Positions 23,154-34,340 of a stretch of 64,000 nucleotides of DNA are shown piece by piece. Origin of the DNA: Naematelia aurantialba (taxonomy: Eukaryota; Basidiomycota; Tremellomycetes; Tremellales; Naemateliaceae). The stretch's first letter is position 1, and each line of letters begins with the position of its first letter. The stretch spans positions 310,001 through 374,000 of the forward strand of contig JAKFAO010000006.1 of the NCBI GenBank assembly GCA_021527695.1, written 5' to 3'. The position numbers and the translations under genes are program-made. The notes under the pieces are model-generated. The model worked only from the letters and a program-made list of their open reading frames with translations, ran no database searches and was not told where the DNA came from.

Positions 23154-26100
23154 ATGTCTCCAGGCGCCGTCTACCTGCCCACGTCGTCCGAGGACACCTG
23201 TCCTCGCCAGCGTCGATCGAGATGGCCGTGGGCCGTATTGGCTGCTCTGGCCGTTGGCGCGGTCCTGTTTTCGCCTATGGGAGGGGTGTCGTCTCTCTCT
23301 AGCCGAGTTGGGACGTACGAGCTCAGCCTCGACGCCAAGGCGCTCTGCGCGCAAGCGGCGCCTCGTATGCCGGAAGGCTACAACACGTCGGTCATTCTAC
23401 AAGAGAAGGAACGGATCATTGGTCTCCTCCAAGGCGCGGTATGTCGGCTTTCCTATTGCTCTTGCTTCCTCTCTCCACTCATGACTTGCGGGACCCTCCA
23501 TGGCTTGCTAGCCCCTCCGTGACTCCTATCCCACTCTATGACTCGCTAGGCGTGACGTGGGTTGAGTCTGTGATCTGGGCCTGTGGCGTGGGCCGCGGCG
23601 GTAGGCTGACGATTGGACAGATCAGGATCCCGACCGAGGTATACGACGAGATGGGCCCCTTTGACGAGGACCCGCATTGGAAAGGGATCGGCGTGTTCCA
23701 GGACTGTATGCCTTGCTTGTCGACCGCGCACGTCCGTGCTGACTCTTGCTTGATTCGTAGACCTCGAAAAGAGCTTTCCTCTAGTGTACGTCTCTGTCTC
23801 TTTGTGAAGTACGCGGATGGCGCACGGTGCCGGGGCTACGACAAGATCACTTGTCGTATTAGATGGTTGCCAGTTGCCATTGCCAGCGCCATTAGTTGCT
23901 TGACACTTGAAGTCGATCCGCTGCTGAAGCTCTTGCCGCTTAGCCACGAAAAGATGGCCAAGTCGGTCCACAACCTATCGCTCGTCTACGAGCTCCCGGG
24001 TTCCGACCCGTCGCTCAAGCCCATCTTCCTCACGGCGCACCAGGACGTCGTTCCGGTTCTCGAATCGACCGTCCCGCAGTGGCAGCACGGCCCGTTCTCG
24101 GGCGACTTTGACGGCGAGTATATCTGGGGCCGAGGGGCGTCCGATACCAAGGGCAGCCTGATTGCCATCATGGTGGCCCTGGAGCACCTGTTCGAGACGA
24201 CCGACTGGGTGCCGACCAGGGGGATCGTCCTTGGTTTCGGCAGCGACGAGGAGCGTGGCGGCCAGGTGGGCGCGCCCGCCGTGGCCAAGTACTTGCTTGA
24301 GAAGTACGGCAAGGACTCGATGTCGTTGTGAGTCTGAGATACGTCTCGTACCAGACATACATGGAAGACACATCTCGTACCAGACATACAGTACATGGAG
24401 ATAGACGCAAGGACAGGGGAGCAAGAGGACGGGGGAGGTAAGCGAGCGAACAGCGCACGAGAGAGCAATACGAGAGAGCACTTGAACGAATCGATCATCA
24501 CGGGACGGATCCTCGGACGTTTGGCTGCCAGCACGGAGCACGAGGAAGGAACCGAAACTGACGAGACAGGTTGATCGACGAGGGAAGCGGGATGAGGAAT
24601 GTCTGGGGACGTCAATTTGCACTCCCGGCCGTAGCGGAAAAGGTACATGAGTCGCTCTCACTTCACCGGTACAGGACATGTATCAGAACGAGGACTAATC
24701 CGGCAGGGCCACTACGACCTAGGAATCACGGTCGAGACGCTCGGCGGGCACTCGTCCGTCCCGCCTGCGCATACGGGGATCGGCCTGCTGTCGCTGCTCA
24801 TTGCTGAGCTTGAGAAGAATCCCCACCCTACGACGTTGGCCGAGTCGAGTCCTGTCTACGTGAGTTTCTCGCTCGTTGCCTTGTCAGCCTCCTGTACATC
24901 TGCCCTTCTGGTCCCCGAACCCCCGACAAAGCCCCCATGCCTCTCTGACTGGACAGATTGCAGTGCTGACGGCACCTAACAGGGATTCATGACATGCGCT
25001 GCGTCACATGCATCCGGCATGCCCAAGGGCCTGAAGAAGACGGTCTTGCACTCTGCAAGTGGCGATACCAGCGCGTGGAAAGCCCTGCCAGGAGAGATCA
25101 TCGCCTCCAATCTGCCGAGCGCTTCCGTCGGACCTGGACAAGGGTAGGACGAAATCTCTCAGTCGGGCAGAATGCCTCGGTGCTAATGCCCTGAAGCGAC
25201 CCGATGCGCGCGATGATGTCGACTACACAGGCGACGGATCTCATCTCGGGCGGACTCAAGGTCAACGCTCTGGTCAGTTCTGCGCCCTTGCCCTTCCCCT
25301 TCAGCCCCACCTCCCGCAGGGCCACAGCGGTACTGGGTGGCGATAGAGTTTACACGCCCTGCTCTCCTGTTCCACTGTTCTAAGCCAAGCCGCTGTTCCG
25401 TGTTTCTGCTCTGTGCTGTGTTGTATAGCCCAGACTGACGTGGCTAGCCCGAGACCGTCCGCGCCGTAGTCAACCACCGCGTCAATGTGGCATCTAACCA
25501 CGCCGAGCTCGAAGAGCGTACGATCCGTATCCTCACGCCCGTGGTCAGGTCGCTCAACCTCACCCTCGTCGACTTCAACGGCAACGTCGTGTACGCCGGT
25601 AATCCGACGTCCCGCGTCGTCCTCTCCGAGGCATTCGGGTATTACACGGATCCAGCGCCAATCTCGCCCACTGACCAGACGGACGAGCAGTCGGCTTATA
25701 CCGTCATGGCGAGTACGGCGAGAGGCATGTGGGCGAGCCGCAGCGCCGTCAGTCCCGACGGCAGGATTGTGGACCTCGACGAGGCGGACGAGCTTGTGAT
25801 GGCTCCGTTCATGTCGACTGGGGTATGTCTCTTCACACATGTTTCTGGAATCTCCATCGTGCCCTCCGATGCCGCTTTCCTCCCGACTCCTCGTTGACTT
25901 CCCCGTCCCCCGTCTCCCGTCCCCCGTCCTCCGTCCCCCGTCCTCCGTCCCCCGTCCTCCGTCCCCCGTCCTCCGTCCCCCGTCCTCCGTCCCCCGTCCT
26001 CCGTCCCCGTCTCTTCTTGCTTGTCCTTCATCTAGTCAAAGCAAGGAGAGACTCACGCACGTAGAACACCGATACCAGGCGGTACTGGGACCTCACCGAC

Positions 26101-26419
26101 AACATCTACCGATTCAGGTACAGCTCAATGGAAACCTCCTTTGGAGCACACACCATCAACGAGCGCGTCGTGAGTGAACTATCCTTGGTCATGTCGATTT
26201 ACCTTCCCCCGGTTCTCGCGACCCTGGCCACTGAACCCTTACGCCGTGTTCCTTACTCCTTGCTCCTCGGTCTGTACTTCGTGCTTCTTACGGGAATTAC
26301 CGGCGATTCCGCGACGAGCGATTGCTGACGGTATGTAGAGCGCAGAGGACCTGGTAGAGTTCTGCAGGTGGTACCAGGCCATCATCCTGACCATGGACCA
26401 AGCTACCACTGTGCCCTAG
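23154..26419 (+). CDS. CPS1: Gly-Xaa carboxypeptidase (M20 family, CPS1-like)
   Basis: Zinc metallopeptidase of family M20, like vacuolar carboxypeptidase S, which removes C-terminal residues from peptides with glycine in the penultimate position. The N-terminus has a short cytosolic segment, then one hydrophobic anchor (WAVLAALAVGAVLFSPMG), giving a type II membrane protein as in yeast Cps1. Metal and catalytic motifs appear in order: TAHQDVVPV (His), GRGASDTKGS (Asp), GSDEERGG (Glu), ETLGGHSSVPPAHTG (dimerisation-domain region) and GAHTINERV (last metal His). The C-terminus is EFCRWYQAIILTMDQ, stop at 26417-26419. At least nine introns. The one between 25822 and about 26066 holds a 14-bp tandem repeat. 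Two introns around 23440-23780 are longer and their edges are approximate. Confidence 0.9.
25903..26010. repeat. 14-bp tandem repeat in a carboxypeptidase intron
   Basis: Six perfect head-to-tail copies of CCCCCGTCCTCCGT from 25921 to 26004, preceded and followed by degenerate copies. It lies between the exon ending in MAPFMSTG and the exon beginning NTDTRRYWDL, so it is intronic. Confidence 0.9.
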
Positions 26420-26899
26420 GCTGCCGAACGATTGGCGAACGAGCCGTTGGATCCGTTCGGTCCGTTCGTGACAGATGCGGGGTTGCCGCCTAGGAGCGAC
26501 CACGTCGCCGGCAGTTTTTACTGCAGTGTGCTAAGAGAAACAGACATCTCAGTTAGACGGTACGAGGCTTAATCGATGGGGTAGATTGAGATAAGAAATG
26601 AATACAGTTGCTGTGATACTCGCGCACACAGGTCACGCACCACCTCTTAGATCATGCCATTGACAAAAGAGATCATGAGTAAATGATTGGCACGAGGCAG
26701 TCGCCACTCTGGCGTGATCACCAGCTGCACCTCCTGTACTGCTAAAATCGATGAAGTGGCGTTGTATGCTGGGACTTTGTACATATGCTCCAATTCTAGG
26801 CTACACGGCACCTGCGAAACCCGACAATCAATATCCATGCCAAATCCCAATGTCCCGACATACTTATACAGGACCTGGTCGCCGCCCATGGCTTTACTA
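26420..26899. other. Convergent 3' region
   Basis: 480 bases between the stops of the carboxypeptidase (plus) and the DUF6534-type gene (minus). A minus-strand open frame continues to 26647 in a different frame from the membrane-protein tail, with normal composition, but there is no exon joint or homology to support it. Confidence 0.35.
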
Positions 26900-28888
26900 T
26901 TACCGGTCTTTATCCGTGTCCTTATCCTTGTCTTTATCCGTATCCTTGTCCTTGTCTGCCAAGTGCGAGCCCCAGGGCTCGGGGGGGAACCCATATCCGT
27001 CCACCAGCACGGGCTCTGCCCCAGCGGTCCAGACGACCTCTGAAGCGGGAGTTTCGGGCGTCCCGCGGTCCCCGCTCTGGCCGCTCCCAGTACTGCCATT
27101 CCCCCCGACCAGGCGCTCTCCTGAGCTGCCTCGTGCTCCCAGTCCCGCCGCGTTCAAGTGCACGCGGCGCATCTCGATACCCGATCCAGATCCTATCCCA
27201 GACCCAGACCCAGATCCTATCCCTGATCCTGTTCCTGATCCTGATCCTGATCCCGATCCCGAGAATCCAGATCCAGAGGCATATCCAGAGGCATAGCCGG
27301 ATCCGGAACCAACACCAGACGCAGGGCCTGAACCCGAGCTGTAGGTGTATCCCGTCGAGGACGCATGCTGCGGTCGATACGGCGCCGCAGGGACCGCGAC
27401 CACGTGCTCCATGTACATGTCCTGGCGGCCCTCGACGATGCGCTCGACGGCGCTGTTCGAGCCATCGATCGCGGTCTCGGCCTTGCTCTCCTCGTCGCGA
27501 TCGCGGCCTTGGCCGCGCACCACAACCCTGTCTGAAGGTGGCCGTGCGGGCTGGCGGGAGTTGACGGTGAAGAGCACGCTGAGCGCATACAGCTCGGTGA
27601 CGACTTCGAGGAGGACCCAGAAGAGGTTGTTGTCGGTTCGGTGCGAGGCGGGCGAGGCGAGGAAGATGACGCACATGGTCGCGCCGACGAGGTGCGTGAG
27701 GAGCACGGTTTCGAGCGTGAGCGCCACGAGGCGCGACGCGATGCTCTCGGTGAGGATTGTGGCGGATCGACGCGCGCGCACAAAGTGGTATACCAGTATC
27801 AGGGTGAGGGTGCCATCGGTGACCGCGGAGAGACCCATCCAGAGGATCGCGACGACCTGCGATGGCACGCCGATGACGCGCGTGGTTGTCTCCCACGAGC
27901 CCAGTGAGACCCACGGCGAGTCGGCCCATAGACGCGCGGTGATGGCCAGCCTGCGAGAGTCAGCAGCCGTTCACTGATTGACACTGGGCTCTGGGCAGTA
28001 AGACTGAGAGCAAGGAGTAAGAAGAGCGAGACTAGAGCTCGAGAGCCGTGGTGAAGGTCGCAGCGGTAGATCCTGGGGAATATGCAGAGAGAACAGGAGA
28101 GGGGGACGCATTGATAGGGTTAGAGAGACTGATTCAGGCAGAAAGGAAGAATGAGGAGGAAAGAAGGGAGAAGGACGGGAAAGAAGGATCGGCCGGCAAG
28201 ACGAGAGACCATCACAGACGACTCGATCCCACTCACGCAAGGCCGCAGAGGCCAGTGATGGTAGGCACCACGACTGCCAGCCAGCCAAACCACCGTTTCC
28301 TGCCCAGCAACAGCCACGCCCTACGACCAAAGTACAGCTGAGCCGTGTACGCCATGATCGGTACCTTGACACCAACGTCAGCGCCCTCGTTCCCCATCGC
28401 TCCGTCCCGCTCCCTCTCTTCCAATCTGGGAATCGAGGGGTAGACTGCGCACTTACCAGACCATCTTGGAAGCTAAGTGGCCACCAAAAGTCCCCCCATA
28501 CGAGCGGGTTGTCGATCCCTCCCACAAAATACCGATGGGCCGTCCCGACGACGATGATGATCTGCGCGCCAAGTCAGCGGTAGCCAAAGCCATAACACCA
28601 ACTCAAGTCTCCGCGGATGCTGACTTACCTGCAGAGTGGAGAGACTCCAGATCCACAGCACGAGCAACTTGGTCCGCCATGTGTCTAGAGAAAAGGTGCC
28701 GAAGTATCGGTGGATCTGCGAACAGTGGAGCGCGTACAGCCCACACTGGTCTTCCGTCAGCCAGGCAGCTCGGCATGCGTGGACAGAGGACATACGGCAA
28801 AGTATGACCCGACCAGGTAGCCAGTGGGTTTCACGGGGTACGGGTTATGGCTCGTGCTGTCGACCAGCGCAGCCTCTGCCATGCCCAT
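26900..28888 (-). CDS. DUF6534-type seven-helix membrane protein
   Basis: Multi-pass protein of the basidiomycete DUF6534 type. Exon 1 (ATG 28888, MGMAEAALVDSTS) leads to GYLVGSYFA. The next exon gives CGLYALHCSQIHRYFGTFSL and LLVLWIWSLSTLQ, then IIVVGTAHRYFVGG, MAYTAQLYFGRRAWLL, and the exon with WMGLSAVTDGTLTLILVYHF, LTLETVLLTHLVGATMCVIF and VVTELYALSVLFTVNSRQ. The order LSA-x-TD...ET-x-L-T...NSR is the DUF6534 hallmark. A cytosolic tail of about 180 residues follows, with (SG)n, VGSGSGYASGYASG, and a DKDKDTDKDKD run. Stop at 26900-26902. The role of this family is unknown; topology resembles a receptor. The start is the first of two close ATGs (the other at 28882). Confidence 0.78.
27195..27310 (-). 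repeat. Gly-Ser coding repeat in the DUF6534-type tail
   Basis: Imperfect 6-base repeats (GGATCTGGATCG-like on the minus strand) coding alternating Ser-Gly with occasional Thr/Ile. Low-complexity cytosolic tail of the membrane protein. Confidence 0.8.
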
Positions 28889-29770
28889 CTCGCCCCCGTC
28901 AAGAGACCAAAAGAGTGTAAGGTAGCAAGCGAGGCCAGTCGAGGTTTGGCGTTGCGTGTCGGATCATGAATACTCAATACTCGGACATTGCTCTTGCAGT
29001 CGCATGTGCATGTGCGAGTACGAGACGCAGACAGACGTCGGTTTGTGACCTAACTATTGGCGGCGCAGGAGGCGTTTTTCTGCGCTAGGGAACCGGCAGA
29101 CGCCGTGCCCTGCTCTCCGACCCCCGCAAAGGGTAGCAGGCCGGAGCCTCGATCTTTCCCGGGACCCCATCGCTAGCAGTATATTTAAATTGCTCTCTCT
29201 ACTCGTGCACTCCACTTGTGCGCAGAGATAGCAAGTTTCTGATCAGTGGACCTGATTGGAATTCCCACCGAACGTCGCCGTAAAGGCCTGGGACTCGGGA
29301 AAACGACACTCGGGGTGACTACCATTCTCTAAATCCTCTCGGCCAGTCGTAACAGGATGTGTACAGACACCCTCCCACTCTGCATACACCATGATGCCGC
29401 TTGACTGCATGTCTTTGCTACCCGCCGAGAGAAATAGAGCACGGTGCATCGTCTTGGAACGAATCCAGAACGCATGACGTGGGATTAAAGCCAGGGGCGA
29501 TCAGGTACTATCACTATTTGCCACTGTTGAGTTTAGAGTTGAGCTGCGCCGAGTTTTTGCACAGTTCCGCCGAGGTTACGCGCAAGCGTCTGTGATGCTC
29601 ATCGCCAATTGCTATGCAGCTGCGGCCGCCTGGGGTGCGGTGCGCAGTCTCGCCCTCCTCAGTTCTCGCCGATGACCGAGGCTCTGCGAGGGATATAAGG
29701 CATGCCAATTTTCTGTTCGCCGCCATCACTTCTCGTCTTCACTTCCAACATAGTATTCATACTTTCCAAA
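28889..29770. promoter_or_regulatory. Divergent promoter region with two TATA-like boxes
   Basis: 882 bases between the DUF6534-type gene and the His/Gly-rich gene. A TATATTTAAAT element is at 29180-29190 and a TATAAGG box at 29694-29700. A 68-codon minus-strand open frame (29449-29243, ATG start) lies inside, with natural composition but no recognisable similarity; I do not call it as a gene. Confidence 0.5.
29693..29700 (+). promoter_or_regulatory. TATA box of the His/Gly-rich gene
   Basis: ATATAAGG lies 71 bases before the ATG at 29771. An in-frame ATG at 29702 is only two bases downstream of the box, so it should lie before the transcription start; this decides the start at 29771. Confidence 0.6.
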
Positions 29771-31378
29771 ATGCAAGACAAATCTTCCGTACCCACACCA
29801 GCTGCGTCTCCTTCTCCAGCGCGCACTGAGAAAGAGCCTTCGGCGACCCCTTCCACAACGCAGGATAAGACGGCCCTTGCCCCTGCTGAGACTCTCCTCT
29901 CCGAGGACCTTGAGCGCGTGCACTTGTCTCCTGTCCCCACTGCCGCCCCGGCTGGCTATGTCATTGAGAACCAAGACGACTCCACATCTACCTCGGACGA
30001 GGATGGGTATACCGTCATCCACATCAACGTGCCCCGTGCTGGCCATGGCCACCCGCGCGGGGACAGGCCCCAGAGGCACCACCGCGCGCATTCGCCGCCG
30101 CCCTTTGAGATCTTCAAGGCTCGCCACCCGCACCACCATGGGCACCCTCAAGGCCCCTTCCATGGCTATCATCAAGGACGCCCCCATGGGCACCGTCAAG
30201 AACAGCAATATCATGACCAGGGCATACATGGAGATGAACATCGCCGTGGGCATGGCCGCCGTGACTTTGTTCAAGAACAAGTACCAGATGGCGGGGCCGC
30301 CCCTCCCCGTCACCACAGACGCGGCGGACCACACCACATGAGAGGCTCGCCTCCCCCGCCGCCCGGCCATTTCAAGCATGGCCGTCGTGGGCACCGTGGA
30401 CCGCCGCAAGACCCGCAAGACCCGCAAGGACCTTCCCCTCCCCCTCCTCCGCCGCCCGTGGATGAGAATGGTATGCCCCTCCCACCCCCAGTGGATGAAC
30501 ATGGTGTTCCCTTGCCACCCATGGACGAACATGGCAACCCCCTGCCGCCGCCTGGCAGTCACGGTCCATTCCCTCCCCCGCCGCATGGCCACTTCCGTCG
30601 AGGACCGAGAGGGTGGCGACGCCACTGCTCTTGCCAGGGTGAGTCTGCGTCTGATCAGTCAGAGTCGGACGAAGAGCGCCCGTGCCCCGGGTGCCGTGGC
30701 CCGCCGCAGATGTTCGGTCGAGGCTTCCCTTGGGGCCGAGGCGGTCCAAGCGGCTTCGGTTGGCGGGGTGGCTTCGGCGGGCGTGGCGGCTTCGGTGGTT
30801 TCGGCGGTCGCGGTGGCGGCCGCTTTGGGGGCGACCACTTTGGCGGCTTTGGCGGCCGAGAGTTTGCCGGGTTTGGCGGGATGAGCGGCCGGCCCGGCTT
30901 TGCTGGACCCATGGACTTTGGCGGCTTCGGCGGTCGAGGTGGCTTTGGTGGTCCCATGGGCTTTGGTGGACCCATGGGCTTTGGAGCTCGAGGTGGCTTT
31001 GGCAGCCGCGGCGGCTTCGGTGGACCCATGGGCTTTGGTGGTCGAGGTGGCTTCGGCGGTCACGGCAGACACCACCGCGGTCCTCCCCCGTTCCCCTTCG
31101 CCGGTCCCACCTTTGACAACAACGACAACGATAACGACAACGACAACGACAACCTCTACGACAACAACGACAACGACTTTGACGTCGTCGACGACGGAGA
31201 CAACAGGGGCGACATGGACCCCCGTGGCCCTGGCGCCCACCACTGGCCGCATGGATTCGGCCGCAGAGGCGGGTTCGGCGGCCACCATGGAGGTCGACAC
31301 TCGCATGGCTACGGCCATGGCTACGGACCAGGCTTCCCCCCGTTCGGCGCTCACCCCAGCCAAGTCTACGCCATGTGA
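29771..31378 (+). CDS. His/Gly/Pro- and Asn-Asp-rich disordered protein
   Basis: Intronless, 535 residues, no signal peptide, no membrane span, unknown function. Segments in order: Ser/Thr/Pro-rich N-terminus; a short ordered-looking strand (GYTVIHINVPR); a His/Gly/Arg/Gln region (~95-215); Pro-rich repeats of DEHGxPLPPP type (about 225-280); a small cysteine island with CSC, 18 acidic/Ser residues, then CPGC (about 300-330); a long Gly-Phe-Arg region with GGFGG, RGGFGG and GPMGFGG repeats (about 335-450); an Asn-Asp repeat (DNDNDNDNDN and DNNDNDFD); and a Gly/His tail ending HPSQVYAM. RGG and GF repeats suggest RNA binding or phase separation; His and Cys suggest metal binding. Both are inference from composition. 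The clean frame through many repeat types and a nearby TATA box argue it is real. Confidence 0.75.
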   Translation: MQDKSSVPTPAASPSPARTEKEPSATPSTTQDKTALAPAETLLSEDLERVHLSPVPTAAPAGYVIENQDDSTSTSDEDGYTVIHINVPRAGHGHPRGDRPQRHHRAHSPPPFEIFKARHPHHHGHPQGPFHGYHQGRPHGHRQEQQYHDQGIHGDEHRRGHGRRDFVQEQVPDGGAAPPRHHRRGGPHHMRGSPPPPPGHFKHGRRGHRGPPQDPQDPQGPSPPPPPPPVDENGMPLPPPVDEHGVPLPPMDEHGNPLPPPGSHGPFPPPPHGHFRRGPRGWRRHCSCQGESASDQSESDEERPCPGCRGPPQMFGRGFPWGRGGPSGFGWRGGFGGRGGFGGFGGRGGGRFGGDHFGGFGGREFAGFGGMSGRPGFAGPMDFGGFGGRGGFGGPMGFGGPMGFGARGGFGSRGGFGGPMGFGGRGGFGGHGRHHRGPPPFPFAGPTFDNNDNDNDNDNDNLYDNNDNDFDVVDDGDNRGDMDPRGPGAHHWPHGFGRRGGFGGHHGGRHSHGYGHGYGPGFPPFGAHPSQVYAM

Positions 31379-32388
31379 TGTCCTGGCGTCGTGGCAGACA
31401 TCCACAGCAGCCGCGCGGTAGATCCGATCACTGAGGTGTGGTGTCCGTAGGTAGGGGGAAGAAAGCAAGGGGAAGTCAGCAAGACATACGCGACCGTGTC
31501 TCACGCCCTTGACACGTCACTCTCACTCGTACCGCCAGCAGCAGTCGGGCATCTCCGCTCCACTCTCTGCCCACACAACTACAACTACCCACAACGGGTC
31601 GATGACCCAACACGATTCGGCGAAATCGCCCCCAAGTCGACTTGACGCCCAAGAGACCGCGAGAAAGAGAAAAACATGTAGGATAGAGTGGGAAACCCTG
31701 GAAAAGGACAAACAAATCATAAAATAGAAAACCCGGTGTGGTGGATGCATATCATCGCGCCAACTGCTGTATTGTCGCTCTCACTGACTTTCGTGCTGAC
31801 CTCACTGACTGTACATGCTGACCTCTACTGACCGCTCGCATTGACTGACTCGATACGTACGCTTCGCTGGGCGAAGGGCAAGATTGTATTTTGGTTTGCA
31901 CTGCTGATACTATTGATTACTGATGATTGGTGTCGATGCCCAACCGATACAGCAGTGGCAAATGTGGCGCCCAAGACAACCGTTCCTGTTGATCACCACA
32001 AACATTCAAAACATCGACCCGACACCGCTGCGCACAGCAGCTTTCACCTAAATTCTCTGCGTTATGACCGGAGACGGCGGCTTAAGGAGCATGGAAAGCC
32101 GCAGACTTCAAGACCTTTGTAACAGACTGTGACAATATCTGATGAGGAATAGGCTTCAATGACTTGTAGATCTCGTTGCCGCCACAAGAGGCGTTCACAA
32201 CGCCACCGGGCACGCAAGATCCACTTTGTTAATGTTGTATGCATAAAATATACATTCGCTGTGCTAATGGGATATGGGGTATGCATGGCACTGTATATTA
32301 CCATGCACCAGCTTGTCCCGCTCCTCGCCTGACCAGCTTGGACGGCGCGCGGTGCACGGGCACGGGTCAAATGCACACTCCAAGTGGC
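31379..32388. other. Convergent intergenic region without a supported gene
   Basis: About 1 kb between two facing stop codons. Contains GCTGACCTC...CACTGACTG words repeated near 31780-31860. Short open frames lack ATG starts or natural composition. Nothing else seen. Confidence 0.4.
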
Positions 32389-34340
32389 TCAAACCGCACC
32401 CGCCGCACTCGCAGGAGTACTGTGCTCGTCCTGCTCCGAAATGGCGTGTGCATCCTTCTCGACGTGCGCGAACCGGCCTTTGGTGTCGTAGTTGACGAGC
32501 TCGTCGTCGTGGATGTCGTTGGCGAGGATCTCGCGTCGGTACGCCGCCGACTTGCGGGGCGTGGTCTTGCGCCACAGGATGTCGACCTGTTCGAGCGAGA
32601 GGCCCTTTGTCTCGGGCACGCACTGAGTGTATCAGCCCCTGTACTCGGTACATGGCGTGGTCGTGATCGTGTCCAAAGCCACGACGTGAAGAAAAGAGAA
32701 GCAGGAGAGGGTACGGCGACGCAAACTCACAAAGTAAGCAAAGACAGTGCCGATGACACAGCAGCCTCCCCATATCCAAAAGACGTTACTCTGGAGCCCT
32801 GCGTTTCCGGGGCCGGTATCGACGAGATAAGGGGTCGCATAGCCGATGGCAAAGTTGAAGAGCCACTGCGAGGCGGTCGACAGGCTCATCGCCTTGGCGC
32901 GGATACGGAACGCGTACGACTCGGACGTGATGACCCAGGCGAGGGTGGCCCACGTCGCTGCGAAATGGGCGATATAGATGCACACAAATGCCACCAGCAC
33001 TTTCTGACTCGACTGGTTCGAGGTTGGTGTGGCGACACCGACGGCAGCGACGATCAACTGGCACACGGCCATGCCGGCCGCACCGTAGATCATGAGCACT
33101 CGCCGCCCAGCATAGTCCGACAGGAACATGCCCGGAATCGACATGCCAGCATTGACGACGTTGGTCGCGATGGTGATGAGAAACGGGTTAGAAACTGCAC
33201 AGAGAACGTCAGCCAACGCTGCGCATCGACCCGACTCGGTCGAGAGATGGTAGGCTAGACTCACTGCCCGAGTTCTGGAAGTACGATGTTCCGTAGTAGA
33301 AGATAAAGTTGATACCCTACTCATCGTCAGCGGGGGATCCTATAAAGTGGAAGCGAGCGGACGCACCGTGAGTTGTTGGAGGGCCTGCAAGGCGCAGCCC
33401 ATTGCCACTCGCTGGAGGTTCTTGCCTTCGTGGTTCGAGAAGACGTCCAGCCACGACGCATTGCCGAGGCTCTGCTCGTGGTCGAGATTGGCCATCATCT
33501 CGGCGTATTGCTCTTGGACCTCTGGATCGTCTTCTGGCTTGCCCAGCAGGCGGGAGAGCGAGCGCCGGCCCTGGTCAACGCGGCCCTTCATGAAGAGCCA
33601 CCGCGGCGACTCGGGCAACACGATGGTGCCGCAGACGATGATGGTGCCCCAGATGAACTGGATGCCAATGGGAATCTGGTACGCCGAGGCGTTGGGCCTG
33701 TCCTTGGTGGCATTGACCACGACGGCGGCGATGAGCAGCCCGACCGTAATGAAGAACTGGTAGGCCGAGACGACGAAGCCGCGGATCGCCTTGGGCGAGC
33801 ACTCGGCCTGGTAGATTGGCACGAGGCACGATGTGCCGCCGACACCGAGGCCCGCAAACACGCGGCCGATCGCAAAGCCGGCGACGGTGTCGCAACCGGT
33901 CTGCAGCGCCACACCGATGAAGAACAATGCTAAAAGACGGGTCAGCGCAACTTCTAGTATAGCAGCAGGAACGGGGAAGCACTGACCGAGATAGAAGACG
34001 ATACCGTAACGACGGCCGATCCAGTCACCGACAGTACTGCCAAACAGTGCTCCGAGGCATGTGCCCACGGACAAGATCGAGGTCACGATTGAATTTGTAG
34101 ATGTTGGTAGGTAATACGAGCCGTCTGCATTCTGAGCTCCATACGTCTGGATGAACATTGTCATCTCTTTACAGCCAGAGATATACCCCGTGTCGTAGCC
34201 GAATCTGCATCATTATTAGTCGAGTCAACAGGCCGAGGCACGGGCCTGGGAGGCCACGCCGTGGATGGTAGATGCGCTTACAAGAATCCGGCAAACGAGG
34301 CAAAGGCGCCTAGAAAGACGGCCAAAGCTGGGAGAGCCAT
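32389..34340 (-). CDS. MFS sugar transporter (hexose-transporter type)
   Basis: Proton- or facilitative sugar carrier of the plasma membrane, family Sugar_tr. The start at 34340 (MALPALAVFLGAFASFAGFL) leads into GYDTGYISGCKEM, the usual FGYDTG-x-I-x-G motif of TM1. Then come GDWIGRRYGI (loop 2-3), GRVFAGLGVGGTSCLVPIYQ (TM4), PESPRWLFMKGR, ALQQLTGINFIFYYG (TM7), GRRVLMIYGAAGM, WVITSESYAFRIRAKAMSLS (TM10) and VPETKGLSLEQVD (after TM12). All signature motifs are intact. About 12 membrane helices are expected. The cytosolic tail is 60 residues. Five short introns. QLTGINF matches hexose transporters, so glucose or a related hexose is the likely substrate. Confidence 0.92.

Noticed and set aside
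26647..27099. Minus-strand frame overlapping and running past the DUF6534-type tail
   Set aside because: Natural-looking composition at its end, but it overlaps the repeat tail in another frame and no splice joint to the membrane domain is needed or evident.
30659..31504. 281-codon antisense frame across the Gly-rich part of the disordered protein
   Set aside because: Gly-Phe codon repeats read backwards give runs of Lys/Pro/Ala/Ser; the plus-strand frame has a TATA box, ATG and sustained structure across many repeat types.
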